NCBI RefSeq assembly: GCF_014451325.2
Contig: NZ_JACSCH020000006.1
Coordinates: 124,001-188,000, forward strand
DNA: 64,000 bases
Reading direction: 5' to 3'
DNA from: Streptomyces sp. CB02980
Lineage (GTDB): Bacteria > Actinomycetota > Actinomycetes > Streptomycetales > Streptomycetaceae
Position 1 is the first letter of the stretch, and the number at the start of each line of letters is the position of its first letter. Shown here in pieces: positions 33,008 to 43,285 of this stretch. Under the pieces are notes generated by a model, which worked only from the letters and a program-made list of their open reading frames with translations, was not told the DNA's origin and did no database searches. A program made the translations under genes and the position numbers.

Positions 33008-34624
33008 CTATTCCACCCCGATGAGCAGCGGCGGAGCGCCCGCGCCCGCGTGGTACGTGGTGGTGTCGACGGCCAGGTAGCCGCGCCGGACGTGCGCCTC
33101 CAGGTCGGGGGCGAGTCCGGGCGGGGTGTCGTCGGCGACGACGAGGGTGACGAGTTCGCCGCCGGCCGAGAGCATCCGGTCCAGGACGGTGCGGGCGGTC
33201 TCGGTGAGGTCGGTGCCGATGACGGCGACGTCGCCCTCGATGAGGCCGAGGATGTCGCCGGCCTGGCAGACGCCCGCCGAGGTGAAGGACTGCCGTTCGG
33301 CGACGGCGAGTTCGGCGTAGCGGGTGGCTCCGGCGGCGGCCGTCATGGCGACGACGTCCTCGTCGAAGCGCCGGTCGGGTTCGTGGACGGCGAGGGCGGC
33401 GATGCCCTGGACGGCGGCCCGGGTCGGGATGAGGGCGACGCGGATGCCCTCGGCCCTGGCGCGTTCGGCGGCGGCCGCCGCGGTCTGCCGCAGGTCGGTG
33501 TCGTTGGGGAGGAGGACCACCTCGCGCGCGTGGGCCCGCCGGATCGCGTCGAGGAGTTCGTCGCCGGCGGGCTGTTCGCCGGGCAGGGTCCGTACGGTCG
33601 TGGCGCCCGCCTCGGCGCAGAGCCCGGCGAGGCCCTCGCCGGGGACGACGGCGACGACCGCGCGCTGGGCGCGCTCCCCGCGCGCGGAGGCGGCCGCCGA
33701 GTCGGCGGCGAAGTGGGTGATCCGGATGCGGTGCGGCCGTCCGGCCTCGACGCCGGCCTCGACGGCGGCGCCCGCGTCGTCGACGTGCACATGGACGTTC
33801 CACAGTCCGTCTCCGCCGACGACGACGAGGGACTCCCCCAGCGCGTCCAGCCGGGACCGGAGCAGCTCGACGGCCTCGTCCCCGGCCTCCAGGAGGTAGA
33901 TCACCTCGTAGGCGGGCCCGTCCTCGGCGGGGCAGTCCTCCGGGGGTGCGGGCGTGATCGGCGCCTCGGCCGCCGGCGGCGGGGTCTGTCCGGTCACGGT
34001 CTCGAGGAGGGCGCCGAGGACCGTCACGAGGCCCCTGCCGCCCGCGTCGACGACTCCGGCGCGTTCGAGGACGTCGAGCTGGCCCGGGGTGGCGGCGAGG
34101 GCGTTCCTGGCCCCCTCGTGGGCGTTCCTGGCCACGTCGACGAGCCCGCCGCCTGCGGCGCAGGCCCCGGCCGCGGCGCTCGCCACGGTGAGGATGGTGC
34201 CCTCCACGGGGTGGGCGACGGCCCGGCGGGCCGCGCCCGCGGCCTCGCCGAGGGCGCGGGCGAGGTGATCACCGTCACAGCCGTCTGCCAGGACGCCCGC
34301 CATGCCGCGGAGGAGCTGGGACAGGATGGTGCCGGAGTTCCCGCGGGCTCCGAGGAGCGCGCCGTGCGCCATGGCCCGTACGGTCTCGGCGGTGTCGGGG
34401 GTGGGTGCGGAGGCGGCGAAGACGGCCTCGACGGCCTGGTGGGCGGCCTCCGCCGTCAGGTACAGGTTGGTGCCGGTGTCCCCGTCCGCCACGGGATAGA
34501 CGTTGATCGCGTCGATCTCCTCGCGCTCCCGGCCGAGCGCGTCCAGCGACCGCGCGCACCAGGACCTGACCGCTTCGGCGTCGAGCTCGACGAGCTCCTC
34601 GAAGGGGTGAAGGGCTCGCGACAA
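33008..34624 (-). CDS. DhaL-domain protein (FakA/YloV-like)
   Basis: A 538-residue cytoplasmic protein of the fatty-acid-kinase/dihydroxyacetone-kinase-like family. The N-terminal DhaL domain has the ATP-binding signature INVYPVADGDTGTNLYLT (about residues 40-57) and GARGNSG near 94, which coordinate Mg-ATP. A C-terminal domain of about 250 residues follows. The start was set to TTG at 34624 because GGAGG lies 8 nt upstream; no better ATG/GTG has a ribosome site. The family partner in other bacteria is a lipid-binding FakB. It lies upstream of recG on the same strand, separated by 59 nt. Confidence 0.82.
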   Translation of the reverse strand: MSRALHPFEELVELDAEAVRSWCARSLDALGREREEIDAINVYPVADGDTGTNLYLTAEAAHQAVEAVFAASAPTPDTAETVRAMAHGALLGARGNSGTILSQLLRGMAGVLADGCDGDHLARALGEAAGAARRAVAHPVEGTILTVASAAAGACAAGGGLVDVARNAHEGARNALAATPGQLDVLERAGVVDAGGRGLVTVLGALLETVTGQTPPPAAEAPITPAPPEDCPAEDGPAYEVIYLLEAGDEAVELLRSRLDALGESLVVVGGDGLWNVHVHVDDAGAAVEAGVEAGRPHRIRITHFAADSAAASARGERAQRAVVAVVPGEGLAGLCAEAGATTVRTLPGEQPAGDELLDAIRRAHAREVVLLPNDTDLRQTAAAAAERARAEGIRVALIPTRAAVQGIAALAVHEPDRRFDEDVVAMTAAAGATRYAELAVAERQSFTSAGVCQAGDILGLIEGDVAVIGTDLTETARTVLDRMLSAGGELVTLVVADDTPPGLAPDLEAHVRRGYLAVDTTTYHAGAGAPPLLIGVE

Positions 34625-34678
34625 CGGGGGGTCCTCCTTCGGCGGTGAGCTCACCGCAGGGTAGACCCGAGGTGTCCC

Positions 34679-34713
34679 TCCCCCAAGCTCTCGGCTTCGC
34701 TCGAGCAGGGGGA
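34679..34713. repeat. Palindromic intergenic element
   Basis: TCCCCCaAGCTC and GAGCaGGGGGA flank a CTCGGCTTCGCTC core, forming a 35-nt imperfect hairpin. From memory, closely similar palindromes are scattered in many Streptomyces intergenic regions. It sits between the DhaL-domain gene and rpmB. Confidence 0.65.
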
Positions 34714-34800
34714 CCCCCGGTGACCTGGGCCCGGGGCGAGGTCCGCCGAGACCATGGTAGTTTCGTTCCACCGAGCCAGCCGTTGTATGCTGTTTCGGTT

Positions 34801-34865
34801 GCCTGGTTCACACCAGGCCATCCCCCGGCAAGCCACTTCAGACTCCTGATTCCGGTGCGCCGGAT
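34801..34865 (+). promoter_or_regulatory. Structured leader upstream of rpmB
   Basis: Two small hairpins are visible: GCCTGG-TTCACA-CCAGGC (about 34801-34818) and TCCGG-TGCG-CCGGA (about 34852-34865). They lie in the untranslated leader of rpmB and could be involved in ribosomal-protein autoregulation, which is not shown here. Confidence 0.35.
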
Positions 34866-34898
34866 TTCACTGTAATTCTGAAGTCTTTGGAGTGACCC

Positions 34899-35084
34899 GT
34901 GGCTGCCAACTGCGACGTCTGCGGCAAGGGGCCGGGCTTCGGCAACAACATTTCGCACTCGCACCGCCGTACGCCCCGTCGCTGGAACCCGAACATCCAG
35001 CGTGTGCGTGCCGTGGTCGGTCGGACGCCGAAGCGGCTCAATGTCTGCACCTCGTGCATCAAGGCCGGCAAGGTCTCGCGCTAA
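34899..35084 (+). CDS. rpmB: 50S ribosomal protein L28
   Basis: A 61-residue ribosomal protein: MAANCDVCGKGPGFGNNISH is the L28 N-terminus, followed by the RRWNPNIQRVRA core. The zinc ribbon is complete (CDVC at 5-8 and CTSC near 50-53), so this is the zinc-binding paralogue. Like the L32 in this window, it is the C+ form. The GTG at 34899 has GGAG upstream. It is monocistronic, ended by a perfect palindromic terminator. Confidence 0.96.
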   Translation: MAANCDVCGKGPGFGNNISHSHRRTPRRWNPNIQRVRAVVGRTPKRLNVCTSCIKAGKVSR

Positions 35085-35129
35085 TTGCGACGCGAGTTCT
35101 GTCGTAGCGCAGCCCCTGCGGTTGCCTTG

Positions 35130-35161
35130 AAAGGCCGGTTCACCTAGGTGAACCGGCCTTT
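35130..35161. terminator. Bidirectional terminator between rpmB and thiD
   Basis: A perfect 32-nt palindrome: a 14-bp stem and CTAG loop, ending in TTTTG. It serves convergent rpmB and thiD. Confidence 0.9.
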
Positions 35162-35237
35162 TGCCTTGCCCGGAAACGGAAGCCGGAGGCGGAGACCGGA
35201 GGCGGCGGGGCCGCCGGTGTGACCACCGACGGGTCCC

Positions 35238-36034
<797 letters not shown>

Positions 36035-36038
<4 letters not shown>

Positions 36039-36997
36039 TCGGTCTCCCCGAAGTGGTCCCAGCCGCCCACGCTGTGCCAGGGCGCGCCGTCCACGGTGAC
36101 CTGCGGCAGCGCGGAGGGGTTGAGGACCTCGCCGATGACCTTCCAGCGGGCGGGCAGCTTCACGTCGGGCGGGAAGGTGGCCACGATGGCGTGGTCCTCT
36201 CCCCCGGTGAGCACCCACTGCATGGGGTCGACGCCGACGGCCTGGCCGATGTCGTTCATCTGGGTCGGGATGTCGATGAGCCCGGAGCGCAGGTCGATGC
36301 GGACCTTGCTGGCCTCGGCGATGTGGCCGAGGTCGGCGATGAGCCCGTCGCTGACGTCGCACATGGCGGTGGCGCCGAGACCGGCGGCCGCGGGACCCGC
36401 GTGGTACGGCGGTTCGGGCCTGCGGTGGGCCTCGACGAAGGCGCGCGGCGAGCGGAAGCCGCGGGAGAGCACCGCGTAGCCGGCGGCGGACCAGCCGAGC
36501 CAGCCCGTGTAGGCGACGACGTCGCCGGGCTGGGCGCCGCCCCGGGTGACCGGGTCGTGGTTGCGCAGATCGCCGAGCGCGGTGATGGAGACCATGATCG
36601 TGTCGCCCCTGACGACGTCGCCGCCGACCACAGCGGCGCCCGCGACCTGACATTCGTCGCGCAGGCCGTCCATGAGTTCGGTGGGCCAGGTGACGGGGAG
36701 TTCGGCGGGGACGACCAGGCCGAGGAGGAGCGCGGTGGGGACCGCGCCCATGGCGGCGATGTCGGCGAGGTTCTGTGCGGCGGCCTTGCGGCCGACGTCG
36801 TACGCCGTCGACCAGTCGCGGCGGAAGTGACGTCCTTCGAGAAGGATGTCCGTACTGGCCACCACGCGCCGGTCGGGCGCGGAGACGACCGCGGCGTCGT
36901 CGCCCGGCCCGATCCGTACCGCCGGGGTGGAGGTGAGCCGGGACGTGAGCTCCTTGATGAGCCCGAACTCGCCCAGCTCTCCGACTGTGCCCTTCAC
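36035..36997 (-). CDS. thiL: Thiamine-monophosphate kinase
   Basis: A 320-residue enzyme converting thiamine monophosphate to the diphosphate, the last step of cofactor synthesis. It shows GELGEFGLIKELTSRL, GPGDDAAVV, STDILLEGRHF, VGGDVVRG and MCDVSDGLIADLGH, in the order expected for the family. The GTG start at 36997 is fitted by MKGTVGELGEF. It is the promoter-proximal gene of thiL-thiD. Confidence 0.95.
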
Positions 36998-37230
36998 CGC
37001 GCCTCACCTCGTGTCTTCGTGCCGGCCGGCGGGCGGGGGCGCGTCTGTTCGCGCCGCGGGTCGCGGGCCGTCACCGTGCTGGGTACCGTCAAGTAGACCG
37101 TCAACTTCTGTCCTGCGTACGCCACCCCGCGAGCGCCTCGGGAGGCGCGGGTCTCCCCGCGGCCCGCGGCGACGCGGTACCGTGGCGTCCCTTTCTCCCA
37201 CAAGATCCTCGTGGTCGCCCTGGAGGTTCC

Positions 37231-37464
37231 GTGGTTCAGGCGTACATCCTCATCCAGACCGAGGTGGGCAAGGCGTCGACCGTCGCCGACACCATCTCCA
37301 AGATCCCGGGGGTGCTCCAGGCGGAAGACGTGACCGGTCCGTACGACGTCATCGTGCGTGCGCAGGCGGACACGGTCGACGAGCTCGGCCGCATGGTGGT
37401 CGCGAAGGTCCAGCAAGTGGACGGCATCACGCGCACCCTCACCTGCCCGGTCGTTCATCTGTAG
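37231..37464 (+). CDS. Lrp/AsnC ligand-binding (RAM) domain protein
   Basis: A 77-residue stand-alone Lrp-type RAM domain without DNA-binding helix-turn-helix. Residues 1-77 (VQAYILIQTEVGKASTVADTI, GVLQAEDVTGPYDVIVRAQADT) show the alpha-beta RAM fold that binds amino acids and oligomerises. The GTG at 37231 has GGAGG upstream. Such proteins may bind amino acids or modulate full-length Lrp partners. It is followed by a lipoprotein gene 20 nt later. Confidence 0.9.
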   Translation: MVQAYILIQTEVGKASTVADTISKIPGVLQAEDVTGPYDVIVRAQADTVDELGRMVVAKVQQVDGITRTLTCPVVHL

Positions 37465-37484
37465 CCCCCGTCTACGCTTGGCCG

Positions 37485-37967
37485 GTGAAGTCTTCCCACC
37501 GGCCCTTCGGCCTGCCCGCCGCCGTCACGGCAGCCGTACTGCTGCTGGCCGCCGCCGGCTGTTCCTCGCCGGACGCCGCGGCGTCCGTCGTGGTTCCCAG
37601 CCCCCCGGCGGCGGAGGCCGCCCTCTGCCAGGACCTGGCGAAGGAGCTTCCCGACGCCGTGGCGGGGCTGGAACGGAGTGACCCGGAGCCCGGCTCCGAG
37701 TTGACCGCCGGCTGGGGTGACGGTGCGATCGTACTGCGCTGCGGGGTGCCCCGGCCCGAAAAGATGAGCGATCCCAAGGCGCAGGGCATCGAGGCGAACG
37801 GCGTCAACTGGATGCTGGAGCGTCCCGAGGGCGGCGGGCCCCGTTTCACCACGACGTACCGGAAGACGTACGTCGAGGTCACGCTCGGCGAGCAGTACAC
37901 GCACGACATGACGCCGCTCGCGGACCTCGCCGATCCCGTACGGAAGACCGTGCCGTCCAGCCTCTGA
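37485..37967 (+). CDS. Lipoprotein, DUF3515 family
   Basis: A 160-residue secreted lipoprotein. The N-terminal signal peptide ends in the lipobox AAAGC (Cys24), and the mature part contains TAGWGDGAIVLRCGVPRPEKM and RFTTTYRKTYVEVTLGEQYTHD, a DUF3515 pattern. The GTG at 37485 was chosen to give the signal peptide. The gene follows the Lrp-domain gene by 20 nt and converges on ddlA. Function unknown. Confidence 0.85.
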   Translation: MKSSHRPFGLPAAVTAAVLLLAAAGCSSPDAAASVVVPSPPAAEAALCQDLAKELPDAVAGLERSDPEPGSELTAGWGDGAIVLRCGVPRPEKMSDPKAQGIEANGVNWMLERPEGGGPRFTTTYRKTYVEVTLGEQYTHDMTPLADLADPVRKTVPSSL

Positions 37968-38012
37968 GGGCGGCGGCACGGCCTTCCGGGGTGCTGGGAC
38001 GGGCCCCAGGGG

Positions 38013-39152
<1,140 letters not shown>

Positions 39153-39272
39153 ATCGCGATGAGCGTACCTTGCGCGTCCCGAACGGCCTTGCGGCCCCGG
39201 TCCCCTCGCGCGCGTCCGGCTCAGCGCGGGCCGGCGGCGCGTGGGGCCCGGGAGGGCGCCATCCGGTGGCCG

Positions 39273-40274
39273 CTACCGGCGCTCGGCCTTCGCGCTGCGC
39301 GACATCAGTTCCTTGAGGGCGACGACCGGCGGCTTGCCGTCGTGGACGATCGACACGACCGTCTCGGTGATGGGCATGTCGACGCCGTGGCGGCGGCCCA
39401 GATCGAGCACCGACTCGCAGGACTTGACGCCCTCGGCCGTCTGCTTGGTGGCCGCGATGGTCTCCTGGAGGGTCATCCCGCGGCCGAGGTTGGTGCCGAA
39501 GGTGTTGTTCCGGGAGAGCGGCGAGGAGCAGGTGGCGACGAGGTCGCCGAGGCCCGCGAGGCCGGAGAAGGTGAGCGGGTCGGCGCCCATGGCGAGGCCG
39601 AGACGGGTGGTCTCGGCGAGGCCGCGGGTGATGAGCGTGGCCTTGGAGTTGTCGCCGAGACCCATGCCGTTGGCGATGCCGACGGCGAGGCCGATGACGT
39701 TCTTCACGGCCCCGCCGAGCTCGCAGCCCACCACGTCGGTGTTGGTGTACGGGCGGAAGTACGGGGTCATGCAGGCGGTCTGGAGGCGCTGGGCGACCGT
39801 CTCGTCGACGCAGGCGACGACGGCGGCGGCGGGCTGCCTGGCGGCGATCTCCTTGGCCAGGTTGGGGCCGGTGAGGACGGCCACGCGCTCGGCGGGCACG
39901 TCGGCGACCTCGGTGATGACCTCGCTCATCCGCTTGGCGGTGCCGAGTTCGACACCCTTCATGAGGGAGACGAGGACGGTGTCGGGCGCCAGCATCGGCG
40001 CCCAGGCGGCGAGGTTGCCGCGGAGGGTCTGGGAGGGGACGACGAGGACGGTGAAGTCGGCGTCGTGGGCCGCCTCGGCCGGGTCGGCGGTGGCCGTGAT
40101 CGCCGTGGGGAGTTCGACGCCCGGCAGGTAGTCCGGGTTGACCCGGGAGGCGTTGATCTCCTTGGCGAGTTCGGCGCGGCGGCCCCAGAGGCTCACGTCG
40201 CAGCCCGCGTCGGCGAGCACCATCGCGAACGCGGTACCCCAGGATCCGTTTCCGAAGACGGCTGCCTTGGTCAC
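39273..40274 (-). CDS. gpsA: Glycerol-3-phosphate dehydrogenase [NAD(P)+]
   Basis: A 333-residue enzyme making sn-glycerol-3-phosphate for phospholipids. The dinucleotide-binding GNGSWGTAFA starts at residue 8. The catalytic-domain segment GGAVKNVIGLAVGIANGMGLGDN carries the conserved lysine. The GTG start at 40274 overlaps the plsC stop by 4 nt. The overlap with plsC makes biochemical sense: the product of GpsA is the acceptor used by acyltransferases. Confidence 0.95.
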   Translation of the reverse strand: MTKAAVFGNGSWGTAFAMVLADAGCDVSLWGRRAELAKEINASRVNPDYLPGVELPTAITATADPAEAAHDADFTVLVVPSQTLRGNLAAWAPMLAPDTVLVSLMKGVELGTAKRMSEVITEVADVPAERVAVLTGPNLAKEIAARQPAAAVVACVDETVAQRLQTACMTPYFRPYTNTDVVGCELGGAVKNVIGLAVGIANGMGLGDNSKATLITRGLAETTRLGLAMGADPLTFSGLAGLGDLVATCSSPLSRNNTFGTNLGRGMTLQETIAATKQTAEGVKSCESVLDLGRRHGVDMPITETVVSIVHDGKPPVVALKELMSRSAKAERR

Positions 40275-41023
40275 TTGGTGCCCCCTTCGGCTGCCCTGCG
40301 CCGCTGCTCCAGGCGCGCCTTGCGGTGGTCGTACGGTTCGGCGGGCGCCTGCTCGCCGCGGATCTGCTCCAGGAGCGCGGTGACGGCGGCCATGATGACC
40401 TCGGTCGCCTCGCGGAGCACCTCGGGCGTGGGCTCGAGTCCGTGGAAGCGGGAGAGGTCGACCGGCGGACCGGCCTGCACCGTCAGCGTCTTGCGGGGGA
40501 ACAGGCTGAGCTTGTTCTCCTTGGCGTACGGCGGCATCGCCAGGTTGGCGCCCCACTGGGCCACCGGGATGACGGGGGCCCGGGTGAGCAGCGCGACGCG
40601 CGCGGCCCCGGTCTTGCCCGCCATGGGCCACATGTCGGGGTCCCGGGTGAGGGTGCCCTCGGGGTAGAAGGCGACGCACTCGCCGCGCTCGATGGCGTCG
40701 ACGGCGGCGCGGAACGCGTCGAGCGCGTTGGTCGTCTCCCGGTAGACGGGGATCTGTCCGGTGCCGCGCAGCATCATCCCGACGAAGGGGGCCTTGAAGA
40801 GGCCCGCCTTGGCGAGGAGGCGCGGGACCCGGCCGGTGTTGTACTGGTAGTGCGCGTAGGACAGCGGGTCCAGGTAGGAGTTGTGGTTGACCGCGGTGAT
40901 GAAACCGCCGTCGGCCGGAATGTGCTCCATACCGCGCCAGTCCCGCTTGAACAGAACCACCAGGGGGGGTTTGGCGATGACCGCCGCGAGGCGGTACCAG
41001 AAGCCGATTCTGCGGCGGGGCAC
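40271..41023 (-). CDS. plsC: 1-acyl-sn-glycerol-3-phosphate acyltransferase
   Basis: A 250-residue membrane-associated acyltransferase making phosphatidic acid. The HX4D catalytic motif is NHNSYLD (His47, Asp52) and the glycerophosphate-binding motif is PEGT at 121-124. An N-terminal hydrophobic segment probably inserts in the membrane. The GTG start at 41023 has GAGAAAGG upstream. It is the first gene of a two-gene operon with gpsA, divergent from cofC. Confidence 0.9.
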   Translation of the reverse strand: MPRRRIGFWYRLAAVIAKPPLVVLFKRDWRGMEHIPADGGFITAVNHNSYLDPLSYAHYQYNTGRVPRLLAKAGLFKAPFVGMMLRGTGQIPVYRETTNALDAFRAAVDAIERGECVAFYPEGTLTRDPDMWPMAGKTGAARVALLTRAPVIPVAQWGANLAMPPYAKENKLSLFPRKTLTVQAGPPVDLSRFHGLEPTPEVLREATEVIMAAVTALLEQIRGEQAPAEPYDHRKARLEQRRRAAEGGTK

Positions 41024-41150
41024 TCGTACACCTTTCTCCGGGACTGGCTGGCAGGGGGTCAAGTGTCGCCCCATGCTCCTGCTCTGTCGAGTGACACCGT
41101 ACGCCCCGGGCCCTCCTGGGGACCGCGTGGGCGGGACAGAATGGGCCGCG

Positions 41151-41798
41151 ATGAACACGCATGCGGACGACGGCTGGTCCCTGGTCGTACCCCTGAAGCC
41201 CCTTGCCCTGGCGAAGAGCAGACTGGCCGCGGCGGCCGGGTCACGGCTGCGCCCGCGGCTGGCGCTCGCGTTCGCCGAGGACACCGTGGGAGCGGTGCTG
41301 AACTGCCCGCGGGTACGGGATGTGGTGGTCGTCACGGACGATCCGGCGGCCGGCGAGGCGCTCGCCGCCCTGGGCGCGCGGATCGTCCCGGACACCCCGG
41401 CGGCGGGACTCAACGCGGCGCTCGCGCACGGGGTCCGTGCCGTACGGACCCGGCGGCCGTCCGCGCGGGTGGCGGCGCTCAACGCGGATCTGCCGGCGCT
41501 GCGGCCCGAGGACCTGGCCCGGGTCCTGGACGTGGCCGGAAGATTTCCGAGGGCTTTTCTCGCGGATGCCGCTGAAATAGGTACGACATTCCTCTCGGCG
41601 GGTCCGGGGGTGGAATTGGAACCGGCATTCGGAGGTGCGTCGCGGCTCCGGCATTTGTCTTCGGGCGCCGTGGAAATCCTGCTGGCGGGGGTCGATTCGG
41701 TGCGCCGGGACGTGGACACCGGTGAGGATCTGGCGGCGGCCGGGGCGCTGGGGCTCGGCCCGCGGACGGCCGCCCGGTGGCTGCCGGCGGCCGGATAG
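41151..41798 (+). CDS. cofC: Phospholactate/phosphoenolpyruvate guanylyltransferase
   Basis: A 215-residue nucleotidyltransferase of the coenzyme F420 pathway. N-terminal VVPLKPLALAKSRLA and RDVVVVTDD match the family, as does ALNADLPAL. In actinobacteria the substrate is probably phosphoenolpyruvate (as in FbiD) rather than phospholactate; the sequence does not settle this. The ATG at 41151 is the best candidate; the ribosome site is weak. It is followed 10 nt later by a small cold-shock-like gene. Confidence 0.88.
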   Translation: MNTHADDGWSLVVPLKPLALAKSRLAAAAGSRLRPRLALAFAEDTVGAVLNCPRVRDVVVVTDDPAAGEALAALGARIVPDTPAAGLNAALAHGVRAVRTRRPSARVAALNADLPALRPEDLARVLDVAGRFPRAFLADAAEIGTTFLSAGPGVELEPAFGGASRLRHLSSGAVEILLAGVDSVRRDVDTGEDLAAAGALGLGPRTAARWLPAAG

Positions 41799-41808
41799 GC
41801 TGCGGTCC

Positions 41809-42018
41809 ATGCAGGCGACCGCGTTCACGTACGACTCCGAGACCCGCAGCGGCAGTGTGCTGCTCGACGACGGCACCCCCGTGGAGTTCGGGGCGGAGGC
41901 CTTCGAGGCGGGCGGGCTGCGGCTGCTGCGGCCGGGGCAGCGGGTCCGGATCGAGGCGGAGCCGGGCACGTCGGGGGCCGGCCTGCGGATCACCCTGGTG
42001 ACGCTCCAGACGTTCTGA
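41809..42018 (+). CDS. Small cold-shock-like OB-fold protein
   Basis: A 69-residue protein, MQATAFTYDSETRSGSVLLDD and onward, with the alternating beta pattern of a cold-shock/OB fold (GSVLLDDGTPVEFGAEAF, GQRVRIEA). It lacks the aromatic RNP-1 consensus of true cold-shock proteins, so nucleic-acid binding is uncertain. It follows cofC by 10 nt. It converges with hupS over a strong terminator. Confidence 0.7.
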   Translation: MQATAFTYDSETRSGSVLLDDGTPVEFGAEAFEAGGLRLLRPGQRVRIEAEPGTSGAGLRITLVTLQTF

Positions 42019-42057
42019 CGCGCCCGGTCCCCGCCGACGGGGGCCCGGACGCGCCGC

Positions 42058-42087
42058 GGGCCGGGCTCCCTGGGGGGAGCCCGGCCC
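42058..42087. terminator. Bidirectional terminator between the cold-shock-like gene and hupS
   Basis: A perfect 13-bp stem (42058-42070 with 42075-42087) with a 4-nt loop separates convergent genes. Confidence 0.85.
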
Positions 42088-42108
42088 GGCGGGTGTCTAC
42101 CGCTCGTC

Positions 42109-42810
42109 CTACTTCTTGGCGGCGGCCTTCTTGGCGGTCGTCTTGCGCGCCGTCGTCTTCTTGGCGGGCGCCTTCGTCGCCGTGGCCTTCTTCGCGGCCG
42201 GCGCGGTCTTCTTGGCCGTGACCTTGGTCGCCTTCTTCGCGGCGGCCGTGGTGGTCTTCTTGGCGGCGGCGGAGGTCTTCTTCGCCGCGGCCGTGGTGGC
42301 CTTCTTGGCCGGGGTCGCCTTCTTGGCGGCGGCCGTGGTGGTCTTCTTCGCGGGGGTCGCCTTCTTCGCGGCGGCCGCCGTGACCTTCTTCGCCGGGGTC
42401 GCCTTCTTCGCGGCGGCCTTCTTGGCGGTGGTCGCCCTCTTGGCGGCGGCCTTCTTCACGGTGGCGGAGGCGCCACCGCTCAGGCTGCCCTTGGGGGCCT
42501 TCTTGACGGAGACCTCGCCGCCCTTGGGGAGCTTCTTCGAGCCGCTGACCAGGTCCTTGAAGCCCTGACCGGCACGGAAGCGCGGGACCGAGGTCTTCTT
42601 GACCCGCACCCGCTCACCCGTCTGCGGGTTGCGGGCGTAGCGGGCCGGACGGTCGACCTTCTCGAACGAGCCGAAACCCGTCACCGAGACCCGGTCGCCC
42701 CCGACCACGGCACGCACGATGGCGTCGAGCACGTGGTCGACGGCTTCGGCGGCCTGCTGGCGACCGCCCATCTTGTCGGCAATCGCTTCTACGAGCTGCG
42801 CCTTGTTCAC
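42109..42810 (-). CDS. hupS: Histone-like HU/H1 fusion protein HupS
   Basis: A 233-residue nucleoid protein. Residues 1-92 are an HU domain (MNKAQLVEAIADKMGG, GDRVSVTGFGSFE, RNPQTGERVRVKKTSVPRFRAGQGFKDLV). The rest is a long histone-H1-like tail of AAKKAT/PAKKTT-type repeats, giving strong positive charge. The GTG at 42810 has GAAGGGGAAG upstream. In Streptomyces this actinobacterial HU-H1 fusion compacts spore DNA. Tail repeat number is likely variable between species. Confidence 0.96.
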   Translation of the reverse strand: MNKAQLVEAIADKMGGRQQAAEAVDHVLDAIVRAVVGGDRVSVTGFGSFEKVDRPARYARNPQTGERVRVKKTSVPRFRAGQGFKDLVSGSKKLPKGGEVSVKKAPKGSLSGGASATVKKAAAKRATTAKKAAAKKATPAKKVTAAAAKKATPAKKTTTAAAKKATPAKKATTAAAKKTSAAAKKTTTAAAKKATKVTAKKTAPAAKKATATKAPAKKTTARKTTAKKAAAKK

Positions 42811-42953
42811 GTCTTCCCCTTCGGAGACATTGCCAGAACGAAAGTGTTCAAGCTTTTTCGCACGTTAGGCATGTATATACCGCAAATCAAACACGAAACG
42901 GGCTAATCACCCTAGTGCCGCAACGCGGAAGATCCGCTGCGGAGTTCTTGGTG

Positions 42954-43181
42954 TCAGTCGTCCTCTGGGAATCGGCCCTCGTCGAGGTCCTTCATCAACC
43001 GGTCCAGACGCGTTGCCGCGTCCTTGAGATCGTGCTTCGCCGCGGCCGTCACGACCAGCAGCTTCCGGGACAGCGCCATCCTTACGCCCTCCGGGACTTG
43101 CAGTGAGCGCACTCTTGTGTGCGCTTCCTTCAATCGGGCGGCGACTGACTCGTAGAGCTCGAGTTGGCTGTCGCGTTCCAT
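42954..43181 (-). CDS. Conserved helical protein of unknown function
   Basis: A 75-residue protein, MERDSQLELYESVAARLKEA and onward, rich in helix with heptads and ending in DEGRFPEDD. The ATG at 43181 has only a weak purine-rich upstream sequence; the frame is open 17 codons upstream but that part is unlikely to be coding. The gene lies alone between leuD and hupS. I do not recognise a family beyond its actinobacterial appearance. Confidence 0.65.
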   Translation of the reverse strand: MERDSQLELYESVAARLKEAHTRVRSLQVPEGVRMALSRKLLVVTAAAKHDLKDAATRLDRLMKDLDEGRFPEDD

Positions 43182-43233
43182 GCACCGATTGTGCCATCTA
43201 GGGCGAGTTGTCGCCCGACAGGGTCTCAACAAG

Positions 43234-43271
43234 CGACTGCGCCCCCCACCGGGCGGTGGGGGGCGCAGTCG
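43234..43271 (-). terminator. Terminator downstream of leuCD
   Basis: A perfect 17-bp inverted repeat (43234-43250 with 43255-43271) with a GGGC loop lies just after the leuD stop on the minus strand. Confidence 0.85.
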
Positions 43272-43285
43272 TGGAAAAGCGCTGC

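Noticed and set aside
36998..37230. THI-box (TPP) riboswitch upstream of thiL
   Set aside because: I searched both strands for the CTGAGA and ACCTGATC elements and did not see them.
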